Shown piece after piece: positions 7,101-16,800 of a stretch of DNA of 51,482 nucleotides. The notes below the pieces were generated by a model. That model made no database searches, was not told the DNA's origin, and saw only the letters and a program-made list of their open reading frames with translations. This stretch comes from a virus. The DNA lies in the IMG/VR virus record IMGVR_UViG_3300025778_000019, positions 1 through 51,482 of that record. One strand, given 5' to 3'. The stretch's first letter is position 1; each line of letters starts with the position of its first letter. A program made the translations under genes and the position numbers.

Positions 7101-8275
7101 GCGACCTCCTCTACACCGACGGGCTTCTCCCATTCTGCATCAGGGAGAAGAATGAGCTTGGGGAGCCATTTCAGCAATGGGATGGAGTAACTCTTTGTGC
7201 CGGAACATGGCCTCTATTTGATCAGGAGACAGTTCAATCCGGAAGTTCCTCGCAATACGTTACCGTCTATGGGCCAAGATCAAGGTACTGCGTGAAGCTT
7301 AATAGATTTCAATTAATGGATCTATACTGGAATTGGAAGGCATTTACTACCACCCTCGGATGCACTCCTTCTGACATCTCGATAAGCATAAACACCTCCG
7401 GATCAGAACAGATATACTGGGCTGACTCTATGGAATATGTTGAAGGCACGGGGCCGTATATTGACTCCATTCAGTCAACGGGAAGCCAGGGGCAAATCCA
7501 ACTGGGCATTTATGATTTCAGACCGCAGACCGCAGACGACTTTGATTTCACGAGAAATCAGCAATCTACCATCTGCAATTCGGAATCTTTTTCGAAAAGC
7601 TACGTTTGGTGGGGAATGAATTATCATGAAGAATCTCAAACGACAGACTTTTTAACGGGAGATATTACTTCATCTTCAAGAGACTATAACGATGGGCTAT
7701 ACGGTTCTAACGGAAATAGCGGATTCAGTTTAGACTTTATGGGGGTGGGAGGATTTTACATCTCCCCCCACGACTCCGCTTTTGGGGACTTTATCAAAAT
7801 TTCTGAGGATGAGTATTGGATGTCCCCCAAAATCCCTTATTCTTTGCAGTTCGCGGAAAACTACGGTCCTGGCCTAAATTATATTAGAGGCGGAGCAAGT
7901 TTTAATTGCCTCTTTTCCACTGACGACTGGATAAGAAACCTTCAGGCCGATGGAACCAATGGCAATCACTGGGAATCATTCCCTGTTTCCTTTAAGTTTT
8001 CGGATGGGAGCATTGCGTCAGGAGAGAAACTCATGATCGTGAATGTCGCTAAAAACTATTACAGGTATCTTGTCGGTCCAGATTCAGGAAGCAATGGGCA
8101 GCAGGCTACAATCTATGAGGGGTTATCGGATCATTACTCTCATTCGATTACTGAAAATGTTCACTATCTAGACGGGATTACATGGGTTGATAGCACAGCG
8201 ACATTTGGCTGCGATGTTACCTTCAGCTCTCTTCCGTATTTGAAAATAGAAGTTTCCGACACTTTCTATTACTAA
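7097..8275 (+). CDS. Hypothetical beta-rich protein, second gene of plus-strand cassette
   Basis: The protein has 392 residues and is ATGA-coupled to the previous gene. It is rich in Tyr, Ser, Asn, Gly and Asp with few Lys or Arg, and has no signal peptide or membrane helix. Tyr/Trp-rich blocks (LMDLYWNWKAF; YVWWGMNYHEES; EDEYWMSPKIPYSL) suggest a beta-sandwich or receptor/carbohydrate-binding protein. Codon use and base composition are visibly more AT-rich than the flanking portal and capsid genes, a sign of separate acquisition. It converges on the small minus-strand gene at 8286 with only 10 bases between stops. I do not recognise a family. Confidence 0.65.
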   Translation: MSDLLYTDGLLPFCIREKNELGEPFQQWDGVTLCAGTWPLFDQETVQSGSSSQYVTVYGPRSRYCVKLNRFQLMDLYWNWKAFTTTLGCTPSDISISINTSGSEQIYWADSMEYVEGTGPYIDSIQSTGSQGQIQLGIYDFRPQTADDFDFTRNQQSTICNSESFSKSYVWWGMNYHEESQTTDFLTGDITSSSRDYNDGLYGSNGNSGFSLDFMGVGGFYISPHDSAFGDFIKISEDEYWMSPKIPYSLQFAENYGPGLNYIRGGASFNCLFSTDDWIRNLQADGTNGNHWESFPVSFKFSDGSIASGEKLMIVNVAKNYYRYLVGPDSGSNGQQATIYEGLSDHYSHSITENVHYLDGITWVDSTATFGCDVTFSSLPYLKIEVSDTFYY

Positions 8276-8285
8276 ACTAAAACCT

Positions 8286-8597
8286 TTAGACCTCTTCCTG
8301 CAAATTCAGGATGCTTTTACAGCCGGCAGCATCTTCTTCTGTCATCCTGGCAATAGACTTCAAGGTTGCCAGGATGGCGCGCTCTTTCCCGATGTCGGAT
8401 TCAGGCGTACGCTCATCGAGGATCTTCTCCTCCTGCGCCCGGATCTTCTCCTTTAGCCGGCGAAGGAAGTAGTGCTGGAAAGGGCGTGAGGCGCGGAGGG
8501 CGAGAATAGCCTCCATGTCTTCAAACGCGCGCGATTTGCTCTCACTGGTCGATGCATCATCCGCCTCGTCCTTCTGGTGGTAGTTTTCCTCACTCAT
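8286..8597 (-). CDS. Small portal-linked hypothetical protein
   Basis: The protein has 103 residues, is acidic at the N-terminus, then helical: ILALRASRPFQHYFLRRLKEKI followed by LDERTPESDIGKERAIL and TLKSIARMTEEDAAG. It overlaps the portal stop by ATGA, so the two are co-translated. Short helical proteins of this kind often sit beside podophage portal genes; the role is not known to me. It is coupled downstream of portal and ends at the border of the plus-strand cassette. Confidence 0.6.
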   Translation of the reverse strand: MSEENYHQKDEADDASTSESKSRAFEDMEAILALRASRPFQHYFLRRLKEKIRAQEEKILDERTPESDIGKERAILATLKSIARMTEEDAAGCKSILNLQEEV

Positions 8598-10795
8598 GAT
8601 TGCGGCTGCCCCTGTGGCTGTGGCTGCCCCGGCGCTCCTTGTGGGGGCTGTTGCGGTTGCATAGCGGCAGGATCCAGGGGCTCGATGATCGTATCAGGCT
8701 GGGCTACCCGGAGGGCCTTCAATCGTTGCTGGGCGTAAGCCTTGGTCCGCTCCTGCAAGGGGAGGGGACGGTTATAGTAACTGTCAATCACGCTGTCGGC
8801 GGTATTGCCGGCCTCAAGAATCTGGCGGTCCCTCTGCTGGGTAATGGAAAGCTGGACGTGCAAGGCGAGATCCCTGACTTCATCGGGATCCAGGGTGAGG
8901 ATGTCTTGGGCATCGCCGTTGAAGTAGGTGAAAATCTGCTGGGTATCCAGGTTGGAGAAAATGCTATCGACGACGGCCCGAAGGGCTGCCTGGACTCCCG
9001 GGTAAAGGCGAAGCAGGAACATCGTGAAGAGTTCCTGTCCGCTCGTTGCCACCTCGTTAATGCCGGTAGCCGTGTTGGCAGCGGGCAGGCCGCTAATCTG
9101 CTGATCAGCGCCATTTACGACTCCGCTTTTCACCTGCATGAGCTGCATGAAGAGTTCGATCAGGTCCTTCAGTTCTTCACTATTTTCCGGCAACTGGACA
9201 TACGAGAGGGCATCGGTCGCCTTGTAGCCTTCTCTCAAAGTGTAGGTGGTCCCTTGATTGAGCTTCAGGGCCGGATCGCGGGCGCCCTCCATCGTCGCCC
9301 ATGGGGACCAGAACGTGACGCGCCCGCTGGCTCCATCGCGGAAGTTCCGGCGGTTGATCTGAAGGTCGATGAATTCCTGTTCCGGCTCGAAATATTCCAT
9401 CGCGCCCATGCCATACCAGCGGCCATCAACTCCGATCGGGCGGATGACTTCGAAGGGCCGGAGGCCGCGGAGCGTGACGTTGGCCGTGTACTCGTAGAAA
9501 ATCGGGGTGCGGGTGCGACGATCCACGATCAGCATGATCTCTTCCTGCTGGCCGTCTCCATCGGCATCGTAGGTGAGCCAGCATTCCGCGATCTGGCTTT
9601 TCGGGTTATTGGGGCTCCCTTGTGTGGTCTGCTCGTAGAAATCGACCCTGGGCTGCCCCTCGGCGCTCTTTGCCTCGGCGCTGTCTGCCAGCATATTCCG
9701 CAGGATTTCAACGGCATTGTTGTAGTCGGCGACGCCGGCATCCCCTTCTTCAAACTGGTCGCTGAACATCTGCGCGACTTCCATCGCGCTCTTGTCGTAA
9801 AGGTGTGCGATCAGGTCGGCCTCTCCAGGCTGGATCCCGGGAGCGTCGATCGGCGCCAGGAAATCCTTGTAGTAGCAGATGCGGGAATCAGGCCCCCTCC
9901 AGGTCACGAGGCGCCGGGTAATAACATCTGTTTTCCAGATAGGATTTTCGGGGAGAGGGGTTACGCCGTCCCTTTTCAGAACCATGACGCCGGTGGGCAT
10001 GAGCTGGGGTTCCTGCTCTTGTTCCTGGGTTTGAGGAGTCTCCCCCTGTTCTTCTTGGGGCGGCTGGATTAGCTGCCCCATCTGCGGCACGAAAAGATCG
10101 GTTTGCAGAATATAATCGCCGTGGGCGTCCAGGACGGGGTTGCCGGCATCATCCACAAGGAACGTCGCCGTCCTCTTGTAAATCTGGAATTTCTCCGAGT
10201 GAACGGTCTTCACAACGGATTCCCCGCGGACCCACGCATATTCGACGCCCTGGGCATGGCGCTGTTTAACGTGGCATTGGGAGGCCACATACCGCGCGTA
10301 CTTTTTGACTTTATCGGCCAACTCGTCATCCTCGACTCCAACCGGTTCCGCGGTGAACCATTCCTGGTCGTCTGGCTGCCCGTAGAAGAATGAATTGCTC
10401 TTGGCGATCATTTGGGCGGTGATCCTCTGAGAAAGAGACGCCGTAAGGTTGGAGTGTTCGTAAATCGTGTTTTTTTCGACACGATCGGAAACATGGTTGT
10501 AATACCTGGCCGTGTATTTCTCCCGCTTCCCAAAGAAGCTGTAGGGATCGCTGGTAAGGATGAAATCCTTGCTGCCGGAGGCCCTGGGAGACTGCGTGGG
10601 CTGCCGCTTCCCGAGCTGCTGTTCAATCTGTTCGACCCGGAGAAGGGCGTGTTCCACAAGGGAATCCTCTTGGTCTCGCGTCAGCTTGTAGGAGGTCTTG
10701 AACGGCATCCTGGGGCCGTCCGGAGTGGGGGTCGCTGTAGGCAGCTTGCTGGAAAGCTGCTCCACCTGGGATGTAAAGTTTGAGGAGCTAATCAT
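8594..10795 (-). CDS. Portal protein (head-tail connector)
   Basis: The protein has 733 residues, a length usual for podophage portals. The N-terminal part has a helical region ending in FFGKREKYTARYYNHVSDRVEKNTI; the middle contains WRGPDSRICYYKDFLAP; a later segment (EFIDLQINRRNFRDGASGRV) precedes a helical crown region and a Gln/Pro-rich tail. It should form the dodecameric ring through which DNA enters and leaves the head. It lies directly after the giant polyvalent gene, with copy 3 of the palindromic element 26 bases before the ATG. A weak ribosome site (AAGGCGG) is present. The call rests on size, context and motifs as remembered. Confidence 0.8.
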   Translation of the reverse strand: MISSSNFTSQVEQLSSKLPTATPTPDGPRMPFKTSYKLTRDQEDSLVEHALLRVEQIEQQLGKRQPTQSPRASGSKDFILTSDPYSFFGKREKYTARYYNHVSDRVEKNTIYEHSNLTASLSQRITAQMIAKSNSFFYGQPDDQEWFTAEPVGVEDDELADKVKKYARYVASQCHVKQRHAQGVEYAWVRGESVVKTVHSEKFQIYKRTATFLVDDAGNPVLDAHGDYILQTDLFVPQMGQLIQPPQEEQGETPQTQEQEQEPQLMPTGVMVLKRDGVTPLPENPIWKTDVITRRLVTWRGPDSRICYYKDFLAPIDAPGIQPGEADLIAHLYDKSAMEVAQMFSDQFEEGDAGVADYNNAVEILRNMLADSAEAKSAEGQPRVDFYEQTTQGSPNNPKSQIAECWLTYDADGDGQQEEIMLIVDRRTRTPIFYEYTANVTLRGLRPFEVIRPIGVDGRWYGMGAMEYFEPEQEFIDLQINRRNFRDGASGRVTFWSPWATMEGARDPALKLNQGTTYTLREGYKATDALSYVQLPENSEELKDLIELFMQLMQVKSGVVNGADQQISGLPAANTATGINEVATSGQELFTMFLLRLYPGVQAALRAVVDSIFSNLDTQQIFTYFNGDAQDILTLDPDEVRDLALHVQLSITQQRDRQILEAGNTADSVIDSYYNRPLPLQERTKAYAQQRLKALRVAQPDTIIEPLDPAAMQPQQPPQGAPGQPQPQGQPQS

Positions 10796-10821
10796 GGTGG
10801 AGGTCCGCCTTGCGTATCATG

Positions 10822-10839
10822 GCAGCGAATCGCTGTCAA
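10822..10839 (-). promoter_or_regulatory. 18-bp palindromic element, copy 3
   Basis: On the minus strand this reads TTGACAGCGATTCGCTGC; 17 bases after TTGACA is TACGCA. The TGA stop of the giant polyvalent gene (10838-10836) lies inside TTGACA, exactly as at copy 1. The portal ATG is 26 bases beyond the element. Confidence 0.7.
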
Positions 10840-13800
10840 TCCGAAGCCGGTTTTCTTCTGGCGATATAGGCTGGGGTGAAGATGCGCTGCTTGGCTTCGT
10901 GGCCGGCCTCTTCGAAGGCTTTTTTGACGGCCAGGAAGTCGTCGCGGCGCGGGTGATCGGCGTTTCGTGAGTTCACGATGCCCGCGAGCTTGGATTTTAC
11001 GAGCTGGCCGGCGGCCTTGCGGAATTTCGTGGTTTCCTCCGCGGTCATGGCCTGCTCTTTCCCGTCGGCTCCTTTGAAAACCGCCTTTGGAGCCTGGGGG
11101 GCCCATGCCTCCGAGGGGTTTTCCCTATTCCAGTTCATCAGAAGCTTGTCGCTCTGCTTAAGTTCGGGGGGTGTCGCCAGCGCGGTAAGGAAGAACATCC
11201 GGCTGATCGGATTGCCTGATTTCTTAACCTCCTCTCCGTAAGCGTCCAGCTTGGGCTGCGCGAGGTTGGCGGTAGGAAGCGACGTGTAGAGCGTTGGGGC
11301 GGTCTTTCCTTCCCTGACGGTATCATCGGTGCTGCGAAGCGGGTCCCGGATGATGTTTGGCACGAACGCCTGGAGAAGCGTCTTTTTAATCGCGGAAATG
11401 GGGGTTGCCTCACGGGAAGCGTCCGCAAGTTCCATGATGGTATTCATGCCTTGGAGGAAGCTCTTGGCGCGCACCTGTTCGGTCAGGTAGGACCAGACGT
11501 GATGGAGCTGCTCGTCTGACGGGGAGTTGCTCTTGAGCGCGTGGACGGTATCCACAACGCTACCCAAGACAGTTCCAAGGGGCTCCAGTCGCCCGAACGG
11601 GATCTTGACTCCATCCCTTCCGCCTACCCTGATGACATAGCTGCCTCCGTAAGCGCGGTCCTCCAGGTCGCGGAATCCTTTCCCGTCTTCCCTGGATTTC
11701 GGCGCGGCGCTTCCGGTGATGAGGAGTTTCTTTGAGTCGTCGTCCTTGTCGCCCGCAATGGCTCCCCACAAAAGAGCCCCAAGCCCGAGGGTGAGGACCT
11801 GTTCTGCGTAATCGCGCACCGCCGTTTCGTGGCCGGCCAGGTATCCCTCGCCTTTTGCCATGGATCGGATTCCCTTGGTGGCCCTGTAAGCCAGGGCCGG
11901 CGCTCCGAACGCGCGGCGCACCCCGATCCTCATGATGTTGTAGGGGGTTTTCACGAACGGGAAGATCAGGTTGAGGAGAGGGGCCTCTTGCCTCATGTCC
12001 TGAATCTTGGCTGCCAGATGCTCGAATGTATTGCCCCCCTCGGACTTGGTTTTAAGTTCCTGCTTGAAGCCGATTTCGTTGGCGCTATCGACGGCCTGGC
12101 GCCAAGCGTCATCCTTCCATCCGTCTTTTTTGGCGGCATCGTAGGCGATTTGCTCTCTCGCCATGGACCAGGCATCGCTTCCTTTGTCGGCAACGAGGTC
12201 GTCGGGGTTGATGGTCTCGTCACGCGCGGCAATGCGGTTGGCAAAGTGCTTCACCATCTCATCGGTGGGTGTGACCTTGCTCATGTATTCTGAAACAACC
12301 TGGCCGCGTGTTTTGACGAGTTGTTCCACCCGTTCCGAGAGAGCTTTCCCCGAAAGCCCTTCTGCCCTGGCAATCCGGTACGCATGAGTTCCTGCCTCCA
12401 TCTGTGCAACGGCATTACGGATGAGCGCATCGGCAAAAAGGACTGCCCTTCCGGGAATTCGGATTCTGCTGCCGCTGACCAAGGGGAGGGTAAAGTTCCC
12501 GATTTTGATCTTTTCGGGGATTTTCCCCATCGGTGCATCCATGACTCCGCGGCGCACCTGCTCAAGTTCCAGGGGTGTGCCCAGGACGCTATTCTCAAAG
12601 AAATCGTGTTCAGCCCCCCAGGACCGCATGGCCTCTTGATAGCCTTTGGCAATTCCCGGGAAGAGCCCCTTGGCTAGGTATTTGAATTCCCCGAATCGCG
12701 CTGCTTTCTGATCACGGGCGGCCAGGTTGACCAGGGCTTCCATCCCCCGCTGTGCCGTGAGGCTCCAGACAGCATTCCCCGCATGGCCGAGGAAGTTGTA
12801 GATATGAGTATGAGGGCCGGAAAGCAGCCCCATTTTCCATGCTTCCAGAGCCATGTCCAATTTATCGGCCTCTCCTCGGGCTTCCTGGATTGCCCTGGTC
12901 ATGCGAACAATGTGGGCTGGGTCCTCGATGTTGAATTTGGGCTTCCCTTGTTCGGCATCAGGAACGACCCCGAGGCGGCGCATCCACTTCTGGAATTCGG
13001 CTTCCGCCTGTTCTTTGGATACCTTGTTCCCTGTAATTAGGGTTGCCTGATCGGCCTTTGCTCCTGCTTCAAATTTTGCAAAGTGATCGGCGCGCATTTT
13101 GGCGACAAACTGATCCTTGATCCCCTGGATCTCATCCGGCTTGAGGCCAGTCATCTTGGAAATATGATCCAGAGACTTGTTTGCCAGGATCATGTCGAAC
13201 GCCGCCTTCTTGGCGTCGGATCCCGATGGCCTGGAAAGCATGGAACGGAATTCATTGAGGATCTTTTTCTCCGCCAGTCGAAGAGTCACCCTGTCATTAA
13301 GGATGTCCTCTGGGGTGATGCCGGCGGCCGCAAGTTTATCCAGGAGGCGCTTGGTCTCCGCGTCGATCATCGCGGCTTTCTTCTCCGGGTCTTTTTCGGC
13401 GTCAATAGCCTTCATGTCCTTGCTGCCAGGCTTGGTCATGAGATCCACTAGGAAGTTGCGGTAGCGCTGTGCCGGCGTCATGTAGGGGTCAACGCGCGAG
13501 GCCATGGCGCGCCCCGCGGCGGTTCCGGTCATCCGGTAGCTATTCCAGAAGCGATAGAAGGCCGCTTTGTTCTCGTCGCTGGGATCAGCTACCATTTTCC
13601 TGCGAAGACGATCCGCCAGGATGCCCGCGGCAATGGTTTCCTCCGGGGTGAGCGTCTCGCCGTTGAGCGCCTTTGACTGGATCCGGTTAATCGTCCTCTT
13701 GGCTTCTCCCTTTACGAGATCCTGCGCCGCGGCTTCCCATTGGTCACGGGTTTCGGGCGTGGCTTTTTCATCGTAGTATTCATCGACGGCCCTGTGTTCC

Positions 13801-16800
13801 GGCGAAGCGGCTCCATAGGCGCGGTCGGGGCTGCCGATCTTTTTCTCCTTGCCGCTGTTTTCTTCCGCCTTGGCTTTCTCTACCAGGCCGTCCAGGTGAT
13901 CCATGAAATCGTCGATTCCCTGTTCCCCGGCATCAGCCGACCGAGAAAGGATTTCGTCGGTATTGGTGATGCCTTTTTCGGCGAACCTTTTCTTCAGGCG
14001 CTCGTACGCGGCTTTCTGGAGGTTATTGACCGCCTGCCGGGAAATCCCCATTTCTTTTGCAATCTCCTCTCCGTTTTTCCCTTCCAGCGCACCATTGACG
14101 GCGGCTTGCATCCGCTCGGGAAGGGTGGATAGCCCCTCATCCAGGAGCGCCCTAGCTTCATTGCGCTGGGTGTCTTTTTCGGGGTTAGGGGAGGTGAGAT
14201 CAGCGGTGTGGTCTTGCTGCGACTCCTCATAATCCGCCCCGGCTGGGTTGTTGAGCGTGGGCTGGTATCTGTCCGCGTGGGTTTTTTCCTGATTATAGAG
14301 ATCGCGCAATGTATTTCTGACGGCCTGTCTGGCATACGCCTGGAAGGGGACGCCTCTTTCCGGATCGTAGGATTTGGCGGCTTTGGCTACAGCGATCCGA
14401 GCTACCTGGCGGGCTTCATCACGATCATACCCGGGAGTATTAGAGAAAAGCGCCGACTGCTGATTGATGAGGGGTTCCGATTCCCTCAACCTCTCCGCAG
14501 GAGTTTTTTGCCCATCTTCCGCTGCCTTGTCGAAGTCCAGCTCAAGCTGGTTTTCGTCATTAGCTCCGCGGGAAAATAAAGCATCGGAGGTGGTTGCGTT
14601 TGAGAATCTTACATCAAACGGAATCATGTCGCGATCAGGAGGTTTGATGAAATTACTCCTGGTGACATCGTGCATCCGAATCTTTGAATCGCTATGCTCC
14701 CAGTATTGACCATCAGGGCCATACCGAAGCTCCCATCCCTGACTATGAAGGTAGGGAAGAATCTCCTCTAATTCGGGATGTCTGCCCTCGATGAAAGGTT
14801 GCCTTACCCAGATTTCAGGGGTTCCGTCTGGACGAATGGAGACCCCCAAGAAATCAATCCTTGCAGATGGCACGATGGCGTTAAATTCAGCCTGTCGTTT
14901 GAGATATGAAAACGGATCTGCGTCTTTGTTGAAAAATTCCTTAATGACGAATGATTCGCCCTGTTCATTTCTAGGGGTGAAATAGACCTGATGTTCCGTC
15001 CCTCCGTAAATACCTCTCGCCCTAGTAAAGCCCTCAATGGCTTCAGGGGAAATAATCCTGTTATTATCCCGTGCCCATTCAATCAGGGCCGTTTGATTTC
15101 TAGCTCTATCCGAGTCCGACGGGGCTACCGTGTGATCCTTGGCCCCTCTGGCCGGGTCAATTTGCTCAAGGACGCGTTCCGGTTGAATTGCTGCTCGGCC
15201 TCCTCCGGAGATAAGGTCGTGTGCCTCAATTCCCCTGGGAAGAGGGCCGGAATTTTCTCCTTGGCGCTCTCCTTCTGGGGATTCGGATTTGTCTTCATGG
15301 GTAGTTGAGTCTTCATCATTCCAGTTGAGTTTTCCATTGTTTTCTTCACGTTCGCCATTAACACCCCTGGAGTACAACGCGGTTCCCCTGTCGGTCTCCC
15401 TGGTATCCATGGCTTCAAAAAGACCATCGAAAGCCTGGCGGATCCCGTTTTTCATCTCCTCCGGCGTCGGGTAGACTTTGGACCCTTTTTCAATGTTGGC
15501 GAGGTAGTCGTTGGAGATTCCCTTTTCAGCCAATCGGTCTTTGGCGTACTGCTCAAAAGCACGAGCGGCTTTTTCAATCGTCGTGTTCCAATAGGGCTTG
15601 CTGCGAGTTTCGTCCTCTTGTTTGGAGCGTTCGGTGAATCCTTTTTCCTTCAGGGCATCTTTCAGTGCGTTAAAGGCCTGCCACACTTCGGGACGCACGT
15701 TCTTTAGGAGCTGCTGCTGATCGCTGGCGTATCCAGGGGAAGCATTTTGCCAATCAGTCTTCCCGGTGATATTCAGGCGCGCGAAATAGTTATCGAGGGC
15801 ATGGAACCACTCATGGGCAAGCGTTCCCGGCCCTCCGCCCTTGGTGAGATTGATGACTACTTGGCTGGGCTCGTAGTGGGCCAAAGCGGCATTTTTACCA
15901 CCCTTGCCCCTTGCTCCGAAGGCAAGCCCAAGTTGTCCGTCAAGGGAGAGAGCCCTAGGGGGAATACCAAGCGCGGATGCCAAGTCCATCAGCGCGTCGA
16001 AAGAATGGTTGAGGTCAGTCTGACGACGGGTGTTTTCGACATAGTTTCCAAACTGGACGCCACGGAATCCAAACGCCTCATTGAAAGCCTCCGGGGAGAC
16101 ATCCCCGGGGCGCTGCAGCTTGCCTTCCCTGGGGGCATTGGTTTCATTGCGGCCCGTGGTCTGGGTTTTCATCCCCTCCCAAATCTTTGCCAGTTCATCG
16201 TAGCTGTTTGCTAGGTAGTCCCTGGCATCTTTCAGATTACTGAATCCAGCCTTGATTCGCAGGACGCTTGTTAGTCCCTTCTTGCCGATAAAGAGTTCTC
16301 CGCTTTGCCTGTCGCGGTAAATATTGAACGGGATCTTCTTCTGCTTTGTGGGCTCATCTCCGGCCGTAAGGGAATCACGCTCGATCCTGGCCTTGATTTG
16401 TGCGGCGATCTCCTTGAACGCGGCCAAACGATCAGGATTGGTCGTTCGCATTTCCGTCGTGCGTCCGTCATGTTCGGCCATGGTGAGCCATTGATCTGGG
16501 GTAACGATTTTATTGCCATTGCGGTCCCACATGGTGACCCCGCGGCTCTGGTCGATGCTCCAGTCTTTGGCTTGAAGGAAAGAGGGGTATCCCAGCTCTT
16601 TATAGAGAAGCACTTTGCTGAAAATCTTACTGCCGGCCTTTTCGGCGGCCTTCATCATGAATTCAAACGAGACATTGGAATCCGGAGAGGCAAAAGACCT
16701 CATGGCCTCATGGACGGCCCTCACCACCTCTCCCCATCGGGCTAGTTTATAGGGACTGCTTGGCTTTCTGGGGATCATGTCCCGAAGGGCCTTCATGGCT

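Noticed and set aside
8600-10072. A 490-codon open frame on the plus strand
   Set aside because: It is antisense to the portal gene and arises from GC-rich codon bias; no motif or coupling supports it.
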